A stretch of DNA of 64,000 nucleotides from Psychrobacter sp. AH5. GTDB taxonomy: Bacteria; Pseudomonadota; Gammaproteobacteria; Pseudomonadales; Moraxellaceae. A program made the position numbers and the translations under genes. Under the pieces are notes generated by a model. The model did not search any database, was not told the DNA's origin, and worked only from the letters and a program-made list of their open reading frames with translations. The stretch lies in NCBI RefSeq assembly GCF_040371085.1, contig NZ_JAMBMT010000001.1, forward strand, positions 1,054,001 to 1,118,000, read 5' to 3'. Shown piece by piece: positions 37,627 through 46,843 of the stretch. Position 1 is the first letter of the stretch. The number at the start of each line of letters is the position of its first letter.

Positions 37627-37674
37627 AAAAAAGCTAGCTTTTATTCTATTAAAGAATCGAAGCTAGCTTTTTTT
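37627..37674 (+). terminator. Rho-independent terminator after purF
   Basis: AAAGCTAGCTT and AAGCTAGCTTT form an 11-bp stem around an AT-rich loop and run into seven T. It could also serve azlD on the opposite strand, because an A-run precedes the first arm. Confidence 0.82.
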
Positions 37675-37741
37675 ATAGCTATGATTTTAGTGTTGATTTC
37701 AATACCAAGTTTTAAAAAGTATGTCTTTTAAAAAGGACGTT

Positions 37742-38101
37742 TTAAATCAACAACTGACTAAATACCCAAAGTAGCGCATTTATTGTAGCGATACCGACAA
37801 CCATGCTAACGAGTAATTGCTTACTAAAATGATAGATTAATAAAACCATAGCTAGAGCGCCAAGCTGCGCTAGTAATAAGTGCACTTGGGGACTAGCCAA
37901 ATTATCGCTAAACGACAAACCTTGATAGGACAGACTGCTCAAAATAAGTAATACCATTACCGAAAGAGGTAGGCTCTCATTAAGCCGATGCAGCCAAGGC
38001 TTATCGAGCAGTTTGCGCGGAATCAAAGCGGGAATAGCTCGAGTGATAAAGGTCACTGCTGCCATGGCAAAAGTAGCGATAATCAGATAGCTACTAGTCA
38101 T
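37742..38101 (-). CDS. azlD: AzlD family branched-chain amino acid export subunit
   Basis: The small partner of the AzlC/AzlD (YgaZ/YgaH-like) exporter. The 119 residues form about four helices, beginning YLIIATFAMAAVTFITRAIP with the family's TRAxP motif, followed by RLNESLPLSVMVLLIL. It overlaps the end of azlC by 8 bases, so translation is coupled and the two surely act together in the inner membrane. Confidence 0.88.
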   Translation of the reverse strand: MTSSYLIIATFAMAAVTFITRAIPALIPRKLLDKPWLHRLNESLPLSVMVLLILSSLSYQGLSFSDNLASPQVHLLLAQLGALAMVLLIYHFSKQLLVSMVVGIATINALLWVFSQLLI

Positions 38102-38813
38102 AATGCGCGCCTCCTTTTTCTAAATGCTGCAGCCAAAAGCCACGCAATAAAATAAGCACCATACAAAGGCTAATAGCTACCAATAATAGCCACTCACTAG
38201 TAAATAATGACGCTAATATCAAGCCGACAATGGCGATAGCGATAGGGAAGTAGCGCTTGATGTTTTGAAATTGCTCATAAGCCAAAATCGCAAACAAGCA
38301 AACCAAAGCAAAATCTAAATGCGGCACTAAGTCGTTGAGGGCGCTACCTATCATCACTCCGATAATGGATGCTAACACCCACCAGCTTTGATTAAATAAG
38401 CTAATAGGTAGCATCAAAGTTTGTCTATCCTCCATGGGCAGGCTAGTCATCACCGAAAAAGTCTCGTCAGTCAGCGCAAATAAACAATAAGTCTTCGCAA
38501 GTTTTTGCTTAGGCATCGTTTGCAACAACGGCATAGCATAAAACACATGACGCAAGTTAATCGCCGCGATATTAGTAGCGATACTGCCTACAGGTAGCCC
38601 AGCACTTAGCATAGGCAAACAAGCGTACTGCGCCGCTCCTGCGTATAAAACCAAACTTAGCATAATGGTCGCCCAAATGGGAATACCAGCGACTTGCGCT
38701 AGCACTCCAAAGGCGATACCCGCTGGCAGATAACCCATAGCGACAGGAATGCTTTTTTTAAAGCCTTGTGCCCACTGGGTCGGTTGCGACATTGCTTGAG
38801 AATAAGTCTCCAC
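38094..38813 (-). CDS. azlC: AzlC family branched-chain amino acid exporter
   Basis: The main permease subunit of a branched-chain amino acid exporter, 239 residues, with about seven hydrophobic segments. The conserved start of the domain is GFKKSIPVAMGYLPAGIAFG; LSLVLYAGAAQYACLPML and INLRHVFYAMPLL (family signature) follow. The start is GTG at 38813, with AGGAG five bases upstream; an internal ATG eight codons later is possible. azlD follows with an overlap. Substrate range cannot be read from sequence. Confidence 0.9.
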   Translation of the reverse strand: METYSQAMSQPTQWAQGFKKSIPVAMGYLPAGIAFGVLAQVAGIPIWATIMLSLVLYAGAAQYACLPMLSAGLPVGSIATNIAAINLRHVFYAMPLLQTMPKQKLAKTYCLFALTDETFSVMTSLPMEDRQTLMLPISLFNQSWWVLASIIGVMIGSALNDLVPHLDFALVCLFAILAYEQFQNIKRYFPIAIAIVGLILASLFTSEWLLLVAISLCMVLILLRGFWLQHLEKGGAHYD

Positions 38814-38862
38814 TTAAGCTCCTACCTACTTTTTATTTAATTATTTAGCATTAATAAGCGAT

Positions 38863-40281
38863 TTACGAATTAGGCTGCAGTATCTCATAACTGCCAGTGC
38901 GACGCGCTCGATATAAATAAATGCCTAATACCAGCATACGTAATATCAATATGCACCAAACACTCAGCCAAATACCAGTCATAGCATACTGCTGATAGAG
39001 TAGCCAACTGATTGGGAAGAAGATAGCTGCCCATATTAGCGCCGCATTCCGAATAACACTACCGGCTGTCAGGCCAAAAAATATACCATCAAGCCAATAA
39101 GCACCCACGCCTATGAGTGGTAATAATATCGCATAGTTTTGATACTGACGGGTAAGCATGAGCACCGGTTCAATATTGGTCATCATCTGCAAATAAGTGG
39201 GCATGGCTAGCCACCAAATCAAGCTCAACAGGAGTGCCAAAACATAGCTGACAATACCAGTGCGCTTGACGATAATAGCAAAGCGTCGCCAATCTCGCCG
39301 TCCGGCTGCTTGTCCGGTTAGCGTCTCAGCAGAAACTGCTACCCCGTCCAATGCAAAGGCGGAGATACTCAATACTTGTAACAAAATAGCATTAGCCGCC
39401 AATACTAAGTCGCCGCTTTGCGCTGATAGCTTAGTCACCCAAGCAAAGCTCAAAGTTAAGATAAGCGTACGAATAAAGATATCTTTATTAAGAGAAAATA
39501 GCCTAAGCATCTTGGATTTAGTAAAGTATTCAGCATCAGTGGTGAGCAGTGCTGCCCAAGACAACTGCAAATGCTGACGACTAAGCCAAAGAGCGAGGAC
39601 TACGCCCGACCAAAAGGCAATAGTTGTGCCAAGAGCGACACCGACTAAACCAAGCTTCATAGCGTAGACAAAAAACAGCGTCAAAACAATGTTTAGTAGC
39701 GCAATGAAGCCTTGTTGATAAAGCATATAGCGAGTCTTGCCTTGTCCGGCGAACCAGCCAATAAAAGCAAAATTCATCAGCTCCGCGATAACGCCCCAAA
39801 AACGCACATCTAAGTAAGTTTTTGCCGCAGCGCCGCTGGCAGGATTGGCAGATAGCGCTTGTAGCCCATATTTTATCAGCCAAGGCTTGGCTATTAATAA
39901 TACGCCGCCGATAATAAACGCCAAAACCAAAGCTCGCTGCAAAATAGATAATAGGGCAGAAGCCATTTGCTTTACGCCTTCACCACTATCTGCAGAGCTA
40001 TTAGCTGTATGGCTAGCACTAAGCTGCCCTAAAGCCTGAGCGGAGAGCCCAGAGGAGGCATATTGCAAAAAGTTAAAACTGACTAATAGTAATGACAACA
40101 GCTGTATAGCCAACCCCATACCAGCAAGATTGGCCGCCTCATTCATATTGCCAACAACGGCGGTATCAATGACGCTTTGGAGCGGCATGGCTAAATTTGC
40201 CAGCATTACCGGCACCGCTATCGAGACGATATGCTGATAGCGAGTGTCAATAGGGTGCTGTGCTGCCGAGTTAGTAGTCAT
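38863..40281 (-). CDS. MATE family efflux transporter, DinF-like
   Basis: A cation-coupled multidrug exporter of 472 residues with about twelve membrane helices. The N-terminal block IVSIAVPVMLANLAMPLQSVIDTAVVG matches the DinF branch, and ALDGVAVSAETLTGQAAGRRDWRRF (quoted in part) is the corresponding block of the second half. The extra loop at residues about 88-110 is polar. It is 49 bases upstream of azlC on the same strand. Substrate unknown. Confidence 0.88.
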   Translation of the reverse strand: MTTNSAAQHPIDTRYQHIVSIAVPVMLANLAMPLQSVIDTAVVGNMNEAANLAGMGLAIQLLSLLLVSFNFLQYASSGLSAQALGQLSASHTANSSADSGEGVKQMASALLSILQRALVLAFIIGGVLLIAKPWLIKYGLQALSANPASGAAAKTYLDVRFWGVIAELMNFAFIGWFAGQGKTRYMLYQQGFIALLNIVLTLFFVYAMKLGLVGVALGTTIAFWSGVVLALWLSRQHLQLSWAALLTTDAEYFTKSKMLRLFSLNKDIFIRTLILTLSFAWVTKLSAQSGDLVLAANAILLQVLSISAFALDGVAVSAETLTGQAAGRRDWRRFAIIVKRTGIVSYVLALLLSLIWWLAMPTYLQMMTNIEPVLMLTRQYQNYAILLPLIGVGAYWLDGIFFGLTAGSVIRNAALIWAAIFFPISWLLYQQYAMTGIWLSVWCILILRMLVLGIYLYRARRTGSYEILQPNS

Positions 40282-40325
40282 ATGGGGCGCTATTTATTGA
40301 GTAAGGATAGAACACTTTTATAGAT

Positions 40326-40457
40326 GGTGGTGTTTTAAAAAGTATGCTGGCGATAAAAGTCAATAAGAAATCTATGCTAAGTTCTCTGATTCTATAGGGC
40401 TTTCAAGGCTTCAAAAATTGTTCAAATTTTAATCAGCATACTTTTTGACACACCACC
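40326..40457. mobile_element. 132-bp MITE with terminal inverted repeats and 8-bp target duplication
   Basis: The ends form inverted repeats of about 24 bases. Left is GGTGGTGT, two or three variable bases, then AAAAAGTATGCTG; right is the complement with CAGCATACTTTTT and ACACCACC. The element is directly flanked by exact 8-bp repeats TTATAGAT at 40318-40325 and 40458-40465. There is no transposase frame inside, so it must be moved in trans. The 8-bp duplication limits the parent to IS families that make 8-bp duplications. It lies between the MATE gene start and the secF terminator, disrupting no gene. Confidence 0.85.
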
Positions 40458-40475
40458 TTATAGATTATATAAAAG

Positions 40476-40518
40476 TAAAAGCACCCAGCACTCATCTATT
40501 ATGAGTCAGGTGCTTTTA
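40476..40518 (-). terminator. Terminator downstream of secF
   Basis: TAAAAGCACC/GGTGCTTTTA is a 10-bp outer stem, with a second stem CTCAT/ATGAG inside. On the minus strand it is followed by T-rich sequence and ends the secD-secF transcript. Confidence 0.72.
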
Positions 40519-40591
40519 TAAAGTACTTTAGCTAATAGCTATTTAATTAATAGCTAGTTAACTATTAGTCAAACCGATTATTTACAATAAA

Positions 40592-41881
40592 TTATTCAAA
40601 CATCTTCGGATCATTAAAAGTAACGATTTCTTCTTCAAACTCAGGCTTCACTTTTACGACGAAGTCATCACGTGATAGTCCCATTGCCAATGGAATGGAG
40701 CTGGCGATATAAGTAGAAGAGTAAGTACCGGCAAGTAAACCGATAAATAACGCCACTGAGAACCAATATAGACCGTCACCGCCCAAGAATAGCATAGCGA
40801 GCACGACTAACAGTACTGTTGAGATAGTCATAATAGTACGGCGTAGCGTTTCAGTTAATGACAAATCAATAGTCTGACGCGGAGTAATACCGCGGACACG
40901 GCGGAAGTTCTCACGAATACGGTCATAGACCACGATAGTATCATTGAGCGAGTAACCAATCAGCGCTAGCACCGCTGCCAATACCGTCAAGTCAAAGGGG
41001 AAGCCAAATAACGCAAAGACCCCGATCGTAACGATAGCATCATGAAATAGTGATAATACCGCGCCCAAGGCTAGTTTGAACTGGAAGCGTAGCGCGACAT
41101 AGCCTAACATGCTGACCAGTGCTAAAGCTAAAGCCATCACTGAGTTGAGATAAACCTCGTTACCGACCTGACTACCGATGATATTGACGTTGCTGATAGT
41201 CGCAGGGTTATTAGGAAGATCAAGTGCTGCATTAAGACTAGTATTAAGGCCATCGATATTGTCAGATTGCGGCGGTAGACGCACTAATAATTCTTTATTG
41301 GTGCCTAAGTACTGCACCACCGCATCATCAAAACCATTATCAGCCAAAGCTTGTACTACCGCAACTTGCTCAACCGATTGCTCATAGCTGACATCAGTTG
41401 AGACCCCGCCAGTGAAATCAAGTCCGAAGTTTAGACCATTGACCGCAATAGCAATAATACTACCTATCACTAAAATAATCGATAAAATAGCCATCGGCTT
41501 TTCTATCTTCATAAAAGGGATAATGCGCTGATCGCCAATGGCTTTGATACCGCCCTCAGCCGCTGCCGCTGCGTCGTCTGCCGCATCGCCCTCAAACTGA
41601 TTAGGGTCAATGGTATTAGTCGGCTCTAACCCTTGGGTAGCTAGAGCTTTTGTGTCTCTAGTGCCGCGCTTACTGTTTTTGGAGTTTTTAGTTAAGCTAT
41701 TGGTTTTGGTGTTACTGCCTTTACCATCGCGGCGCGGCTTATTACGGCGACGACGATTAGTATCATTTGGACTATTGCCACTAGGATTATTGTTTGAGTC
41801 ATCGTTACCTGAATTACCACCTGAGCTGTTCGAGGTTGGCAGATTATCTTTGTTGTTTCGATTGTTCTGTTCGATCGCCAT
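40592..41881 (-). CDS. secF: Protein translocase subunit SecF with long low-complexity N-terminus
   Basis: A component of the SecDF-YajC complex that drives late steps of protein export with the proton gradient. The core begins at about residue 120 (RIIPFMKIEKPMAILSI) with six membrane helices, FGLDFTGGVSTDVSYE at about 150-165, and the helix-4 region LTVLAAVLALIGYSLNDTIVVYDRIREN. Residues 1-118 are an extension absent from ordinary SecF (about 310-320 residues), first asparagine/serine-rich, then basic (NRRRRNKPRRDGKG), then acidic/alanine-rich. AGGAG seven bases before the first ATG supports translation of the extension. secD ends 9 bases upstream. Confidence 0.94.
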   Translation of the reverse strand: MAIEQNNRNNKDNLPTSNSSGGNSGNDDSNNNPSGNSPNDTNRRRRNKPRRDGKGSNTKTNSLTKNSKNSKRGTRDTKALATQGLEPTNTIDPNQFEGDAADDAAAAAEGGIKAIGDQRIIPFMKIEKPMAILSIILVIGSIIAIAVNGLNFGLDFTGGVSTDVSYEQSVEQVAVVQALADNGFDDAVVQYLGTNKELLVRLPPQSDNIDGLNTSLNAALDLPNNPATISNVNIIGSQVGNEVYLNSVMALALALVSMLGYVALRFQFKLALGAVLSLFHDAIVTIGVFALFGFPFDLTVLAAVLALIGYSLNDTIVVYDRIRENFRRVRGITPRQTIDLSLTETLRRTIMTISTVLLVVLAMLFLGGDGLYWFSVALFIGLLAGTYSSTYIASSIPLAMGLSRDDFVVKVKPEFEEEIVTFNDPKMFE

Positions 41882-41890
41882 TGCAGTCTC

Positions 41891-43768
41891 CTAACCGATG
41901 CTCAAACGTTTGATAGATTTACGCTTACCATAAGCGATTTGTACTAGCGCACGCGTCACCAAAATAGCGGTAAATAGCGAGCTGACAATACCAATAGCTA
42001 GAGTAATAGCGAAGCCTTTGATCGGACCGGTACCGATAGCGAATAAGATAAATGCCACCAATAAAGTAGTAATGTTGGCATCAAAAATACTACTAAAAGC
42101 GCGATCGAAGCCGGCGACAATAGCGGTTTTTGGCCGCACCCCATTTGCCAACTCCTCACGTATGCGCTCAAATATCAACACGTTTGCATCAACTGCCATA
42201 CCGATAGTCAAGACGATACCTGCGATACCAGGTAATGTCAGCGACGAGCCTAATATCGACATAATAGAGATAATGATAATAACGTTAATAGCCAAAGCTA
42301 CGTTAGCAATCACCCCAAATAAGCGATAAAAAATAATCATAAAGGCAAATACTAATAAATAGCCTACTTGCGTTGAGAACAGCCCTTTATCGATATTCTC
42401 TTGACCCAGTGATGGACCAATAGTGCGCTCTTCAACGAAGTACATCGGCGCCGCCAAAGCACCTGAGCGTAATAATAGCGCAAGCTCAGCGGCCTCAGCG
42501 CTACTGTCTAAACCAGTAATACGAAATGACGAGCCTAAGACCGCTTGAATATTGGCGCGGTTAATGACTTTGGTTTCGGCATAAGGCGTACGAACTTCTG
42601 TAGTTTCACCAGTAGCTGGATCTTCTTCATAAGTAATACGCTGTTTATTTTCAATAAATAGTACAGCCATTTGCTCACCAACAGCGGTGCGCGTGGCATT
42701 TTGCATCAATCTACCGCCAGCACTATCCAAGGTAATATTCACCTCAGGAGAACCGTTTTCATCAACGCCCGTTTGCGCGTTAGTAACCTTATCACCGGTA
42801 ACGATAGCTTGACGCTCTAATAATACCGGCGGGCCATCTAAAGATTGAAAAGGGAAGGCCTCAGTGCCCGCAGGTGGAATACCGCCCATGTAGTTCTCAG
42901 CGTCTTTAGCAACCATGCGAAACTCAAGATTGGCAGTACGGCCCAGTACCCGTTTGGCTTCGGCAGTATCTTGTACGCCCGGTAGCTCAACGACGATACG
43001 GCTAGCCCCTTGCGACTGTACCAACGCTTCAGCTACCCCAAGCTCTGCAATCCGATTACGCAAAGTGGTTAAGTTTTGGTTGACCGCATAGCTATTGATC
43101 TCATCGACCACAGCCTCATTATAAGCCATCACTAGCGCCGGACCTTGATCATCAATAGTGGACTGCAAAGTAAAGTCACGACCCATCGACGCTTGCAAGA
43201 TATTTTGCGCGCGGCTACGAGCTTCAGTATCAGAGAAGTGTAGGACGATGCTTTGCCCTTCCGTTTTGATACCGGTGACCGCGACGCGCTCAGCACGTAA
43301 GTCGCGACGCACATCGCGACTAGCGCTACTTAAACGTTGCTCTAGCGCTTTGTCCATATCGACTTCGAGTACGAAGCGTACCCCGCCGCGCAGATCCAAG
43401 CCTAACTTCATAGGCTTAGCGCCGATATCACGTAACCACTGCGGCGTTGTCTGCGCTAAGTTTAGAGCTACGACATAATCATCGCCTAAGTTTTGACGCA
43501 GCACTTCTTGAGCCTTTAGCTGCTCATCGGGAGTATTTAGGCGCACTAAAGCACTATTACCCTCAAAGCTACCATCGTGATAGTTGATATTAGCGTCTTT
43601 TAGTAGACTCTCAGCTTCAGTCAAAACCCCTTCTGATAGCTGAGTGCCAGCGGCGGCACTAGTGACCTGTACGGCAGGCTCATCAGGATAGAGATTAGGA
43701 GCTGCGTAAAGACCGGCTAAGATGAGCACGACTATAATAACTACGTATTTCCATGCAGGATATTGCAT
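41891..43768 (-). CDS. secD: Protein translocase subunit SecD
   Basis: The large SecDF subunit, with one N-terminal membrane helix, a large periplasmic part and five C-terminal helices. Diagnostic blocks are LGLDLRGGVRFVLEVDMD, NRIAELGVAEALVQSQGASRIVVELPG (quoted in parts) and VLTIGMAVDANVLIFERIREEL. The 625 residues match proteobacterial SecD (about 615). ATG at 43768 is preferred: the frame can be opened two codons earlier only by a GTG that is itself part of the presumed ribosome-binding region. It shares a transcript with secF and probably yajC. Confidence 0.95.
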   Translation of the reverse strand: MQYPAWKYVVIIVVLILAGLYAAPNLYPDEPAVQVTSAAAGTQLSEGVLTEAESLLKDANINYHDGSFEGNSALVRLNTPDEQLKAQEVLRQNLGDDYVVALNLAQTTPQWLRDIGAKPMKLGLDLRGGVRFVLEVDMDKALEQRLSSASRDVRRDLRAERVAVTGIKTEGQSIVLHFSDTEARSRAQNILQASMGRDFTLQSTIDDQGPALVMAYNEAVVDEINSYAVNQNLTTLRNRIAELGVAEALVQSQGASRIVVELPGVQDTAEAKRVLGRTANLEFRMVAKDAENYMGGIPPAGTEAFPFQSLDGPPVLLERQAIVTGDKVTNAQTGVDENGSPEVNITLDSAGGRLMQNATRTAVGEQMAVLFIENKQRITYEEDPATGETTEVRTPYAETKVINRANIQAVLGSSFRITGLDSSAEAAELALLLRSGALAAPMYFVEERTIGPSLGQENIDKGLFSTQVGYLLVFAFMIIFYRLFGVIANVALAINVIIIISIMSILGSSLTLPGIAGIVLTIGMAVDANVLIFERIREELANGVRPKTAIVAGFDRAFSSIFDANITTLLVAFILFAIGTGPIKGFAITLAIGIVSSLFTAILVTRALVQIAYGKRKSIKRLSIG

Positions 43769-43845
43769 AATCACTTCTTTATGTTGATAAAATACTGGTG
43801 ATGCAGGCCATAGATGAGCAAAGTGGAGGGGAGCTAACAGCAGAA

Positions 43846-43872
43846 AATGACCGTCAATAGTTAACGGTCATT
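43846..43872 (-). terminator. Weak hairpin between yajC and secD
   Basis: AATGACCGT/ACGGTCATT is a perfect 9-bp stem with a 9-base loop. On the minus strand it is followed by TTCTG only, so it is a partial terminator or an attenuating/processing site inside the yajC-secD-secF run. Confidence 0.45.
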
Positions 43873-43933
43873 ACATAGGCGGTTACGCTTTTGCCCTTTA
43901 TTGCCTCATTACAAAACAGCACTAGCGCAAAGC

Positions 43934-44272
43934 TTATACGCTCTCAATAGTACCAGCGGGTAGTACTGAGATGACGGAGGCGCGCTGTACTTTGACATCC
44001 GTGTTATTATTTAAGCTAACGACAGCGTAGTCGCCCTCGATTTGTTTGATACGGCCCATCAAGCCACCGGCAAAGATAACTTCGCTACCCACCGTTAGTG
44101 AGCTGACCATAGCACGATGCTCTTTGGTGCGTTTAGACTGCGGACGGATAACCAAAAAGTAAAAGATGGCAAAAAAAGCTACTGGTAGCAGTAGTTGACC
44201 AAAAAGTGAAGCGCCGCCAGCGGCATCGCCAGCTGCTTCAGCAGCATAAGCTGACTGGATAAAAAGGCTCAT
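43934..44272 (-). CDS. yajC: Preprotein translocase accessory subunit YajC
   Basis: A small single-helix inner-membrane protein associated with SecDF, 112 residues. The helix is LLPVAFFAIFYFLVIRPQSKR, which contains the diagnostic FYFLxxRPQ; HRAMVSSLTVGSEVIFAGGLMGRI is the conserved cytoplasmic part. I place the start at ATG 44272, preceded by GAGAGAG; the longer TTG-started frame would put the initiation codon before that Shine-Dalgarno sequence. tgt and queA, common upstream neighbours, are not seen. Confidence 0.93.
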   Translation of the reverse strand: MSLFIQSAYAAEAAGDAAGGASLFGQLLLPVAFFAIFYFLVIRPQSKRTKEHRAMVSSLTVGSEVIFAGGLMGRIKQIEGDYAVVSLNNNTDVKVQRASVISVLPAGTIESV

Positions 44273-44284
44273 AATCTCTCTCAA

Positions 44285-44606
44285 TATGTGATGTACAACA
44301 ATAAAATTAGACGCATAGTAACAAAAAATCTTAAGCTTAGCATTAGTTAATCATAGCATCAGCGTATTTTTCTCAGGCCAATAGCGATTTTACAGCAGTA
44401 TAAAGCTATTGGCAGCTTTTTGTGAGCTCTAGCTATTAAAAGCTTAGTAACGCTATTGTTTTTACTAAGACCAAGCAGCTGAGACAAAAGTGCTGAGACA
44501 AAATATTGTGAAACCTTAGTATCAATGATAATATCAGATGCCTATAAAAGTGTTTGCCTTATAGCAGCGCTTTATTTTTGGTTTTAACTAGTCTAGGTTA
44601 CTCGAA
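44285..44606. other. Divergent spacer upstream of yajC and CNNM gene
   Basis: About 320 AT-rich bases with no gene. Just beyond it, at about 44649-44668, CGCTTG/CAAGCG form a short hairpin in the presumed leader of the CNNM gene. No terminator T-run is attached. Confidence 0.45.
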
Positions 44607-44714
44607 TTGTTGCCCAATTTTTCAGCTACTACTCGCTCATACCGCTTGCGCGCTTGTCGTAAACAAGCGTCAGCGGAGCCTCCCCCTATAACGGATTTGG
44701 TATTTTATAAATTA

Positions 44715-45959
44715 ATGACACCTTTTACAGTATCTACTTTGAAAGCTACAACGCTCAGCTCTTTATTACTGTTGCTACCTTATTCCGCTCTAGCGGCAAG
44801 CTCAACTACAGCAACTGAGGTTGCTGCCCAAGCCACCACTAGTAATGTATTATTATTAGTGCTATTTGTAGTAATGGCTATTGGATTATCTTTTATCTGC
44901 TCGCTCGCTGAGTCGGCATTATTGACGATGACTCCCTCATATATCGCTGATGTACAAGAAAGCAACCCTGCCAAAGCGATTATGCTCAAGCGCCTAAAGG
45001 TTGATAATATCGATCAATCCTTAGCTGCTATCCTAACTTTGAATACCGTAGCCCATACCGTGGGCTCTATCGGTGCTGGCGCGCAAGCGACTATCGTATT
45101 TGGTAGCGCCTGGTTTGGGGTGTTTTCTGCTTTTATGACCCTAGCTATTCTTTTTCTATCAGAGATTATCCCAAAAACGTTAGGTACGGTTTATTGGCGT
45201 CAGCTTAGCGGCATAGTTGCCTATTTTGTACGCGGTATCATTATCTTGCTATACCCGCTCATTTGGATCTCAGAGCGTATTACCAAACTGCTGGTTAGTG
45301 GTAAAGAAACCGATGTCTTTAGTCGTCGTGAGTTTGCTGCTCTAGCGAGCATAGGCGAAGAGGCGGGACAGATTGATCCATTAGAGTCGCGTATTATTCG
45401 TAACTTACTAGCTTTTGGCGCGATAAAAGTCGAAGATATTATGACCCCGCGCTCAGTGATGCTAGCTTTTGAGCAAAATAAAACCGTTACTGAACTGCTA
45501 GCTGATCGACCCAAATTGACCTTTTCACGCCTGCCTATTTATGATGGTGATCTTGATAATATTACCGGCTTTGTATTAAAGACCGATATATTGCTGGCAA
45601 AAGTCAATCACGCTATGCATAAACCTTTGACCCAGTTTCAGCGTGAGATTACCTTTGTTTTTTCTAAAATGAAGTTATTTGACTTATTAGAGCTGATGCT
45701 AAAAAATAGAATTCATATCGCTATTACTGTAGGCGAGTACGGTGAAGTAAAAGGACTGGTCACTTTAGAGGATGTGTTCGAAACGCTTTTAGGTCTTGAG
45801 ATTGTCGATGAGATTGATCGCGTTGAGGATATGCAAGCGCTAGCTCGGCAGATGATGGATCGCCGGGTTGAGCGCTTGGGTATGAAGCTTAACGATGATG
45901 AATACACCGTTGATAATGCAGCTGGTGATACTAATCACCACGACAAACATAAAAATTAA
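44715..45959 (+). CDS. CNNM/CorC-like membrane protein with CBS domains
   Basis: A DUF21-CBS protein of the CNNM/CorB family, implicated in Mg2+/Co2+ transport or its regulation. The DUF21 domain starts after an N-terminal signal-like segment (TLSSLLLLLPYSALAA) with LSFICSLAESALLTMTPSYI; ILFLSEIIPKTLGTVYW is the family hallmark. Two CBS motifs follow: DIMTPRSVMLAFEQNKTV and ITVGEYGEVKGLVTLEDVFETLLG (shown in part). A CorC_HlyC C-terminal domain is absent, and the tail is a histidine- and aspartate-rich stretch. The start is uncertain: ATG 44715 lacks a strong RBS, and a TTG at 44607 would add 36 residues that look non-coding. Confidence 0.83.
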   Translation: MTPFTVSTLKATTLSSLLLLLPYSALAASSTTATEVAAQATTSNVLLLVLFVVMAIGLSFICSLAESALLTMTPSYIADVQESNPAKAIMLKRLKVDNIDQSLAAILTLNTVAHTVGSIGAGAQATIVFGSAWFGVFSAFMTLAILFLSEIIPKTLGTVYWRQLSGIVAYFVRGIIILLYPLIWISERITKLLVSGKETDVFSRREFAALASIGEEAGQIDPLESRIIRNLLAFGAIKVEDIMTPRSVMLAFEQNKTVTELLADRPKLTFSRLPIYDGDLDNITGFVLKTDILLAKVNHAMHKPLTQFQREITFVFSKMKLFDLLELMLKNRIHIAITVGEYGEVKGLVTLEDVFETLLGLEIVDEIDRVEDMQALARQMMDRRVERLGMKLNDDEYTVDNAAGDTNHHDKHKN

Positions 45960-46055
45960 GCTATTGCTTTAAATGCAATTATCACACAGCGTGTTACAAG
46001 ACTGTGAGAAATTAGTGATAGGCTAAAACTAGTAAAATAACCGCTAAGGATTATA

Positions 46056-46550
46056 ATGAAACGATTATGGAACAAGGGTCTGATAGCTTTATTTATCAAA
46101 GGCGCTAGTCTAACAGCCGTTGCTGCTATAGCTAGCACGGTGGCTGTCAATGCGCAGGCCGCCACTATGAGTCAAAGTTTAGTACAAAACTATGCCAGCT
46201 CCATGAAAGCGGCCGCTAATAATAAAAACATCTCTCAAGTAGCCGCTTTGGTGTCTGATGACGCGCTTATCTCTTTATCTAGAAAAGGTAAATCAACCAG
46301 TTTGGATAAAGATGCTTATCTAAAATTATTGCAAAGCAGCTGGAATCAGACCTCAAACTATCGCTATGATATTAGTATTGATAATATCGTTATCACCGGC
46401 GATCAAGCCAAAGCCAATGTCAATACTACTGAGAGCTGGGTGAAAGATGGGCAAAACGTCTCTTTTATTACCACCTCACGCGTTACTTTGACTTTATCAA
46501 CCGGTAATGCAGTACTACTGCGAGCGGTATCACAAGTAACTATTAATTAA
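46056..46550 (+). CDS. Exported NTF2-like protein
   Basis: A 164-residue protein of unknown function. A signal peptide is predicted from LIALFIKGASLTAVAAIASTV to NAQA-AT, cleaving near residue 35. The mature part alternates short helices and strands (LVQNYASSMKAAANNKN, ITGDQAKANVNTTESWV, SRVTLTLSTGN), consistent with a SnoaL/NTF2-like alpha+beta cone. AAGGATT precedes the ATG. It lies 96 bases after the CNNM gene. The fold assignment is by pattern only. Confidence 0.68.
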   Translation: MKRLWNKGLIALFIKGASLTAVAAIASTVAVNAQAATMSQSLVQNYASSMKAAANNKNISQVAALVSDDALISLSRKGKSTSLDKDAYLKLLQSSWNQTSNYRYDISIDNIVITGDQAKANVNTTESWVKDGQNVSFITTSRVTLTLSTGNAVLLRAVSQVTIN

Positions 46551-46843
46551 CGACTAGTAACTATTAATCAGTAACTGTTAATTAATGGCTCGTAACTAGT
46601 GGTTGTTCATTAGCGATTCATCAGAGCAGATCAATGATTTAACCTCTAAAGTATTATTTATAGTCAATTATTTTTGATATGGCTATGATTTTTGTTTTAT
46701 ATTGCCTATTATACTTAGACTAACCCGCTGTTAAGTACTAGCCGTCTATGATGACAAGGTACTTAGCGCTTTGACATGATTCAATTACTTGACCCAGTCA
46801 CTTGTTCATTATCTATTATCGTTGCTAGGAAGCCCCCCTCATT
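46551..46843. other. Spacer with degenerate AGTAACT repeats
   Basis: At 46551-46605 three to four imperfect copies of an (A/G)GTAACTATTAAT-like unit stand in tandem directly after the preceding stop codon. The remainder up to the mltD start has no recognisable feature. Confidence 0.4.

Noticed and set aside
44607..44714. 36-codon TTG-started N-terminal extension of the CNNM protein
   Set aside because: The sequence includes a hairpin and residues unlike a signal peptide; ATG 44715 leads directly into a signal-like segment.
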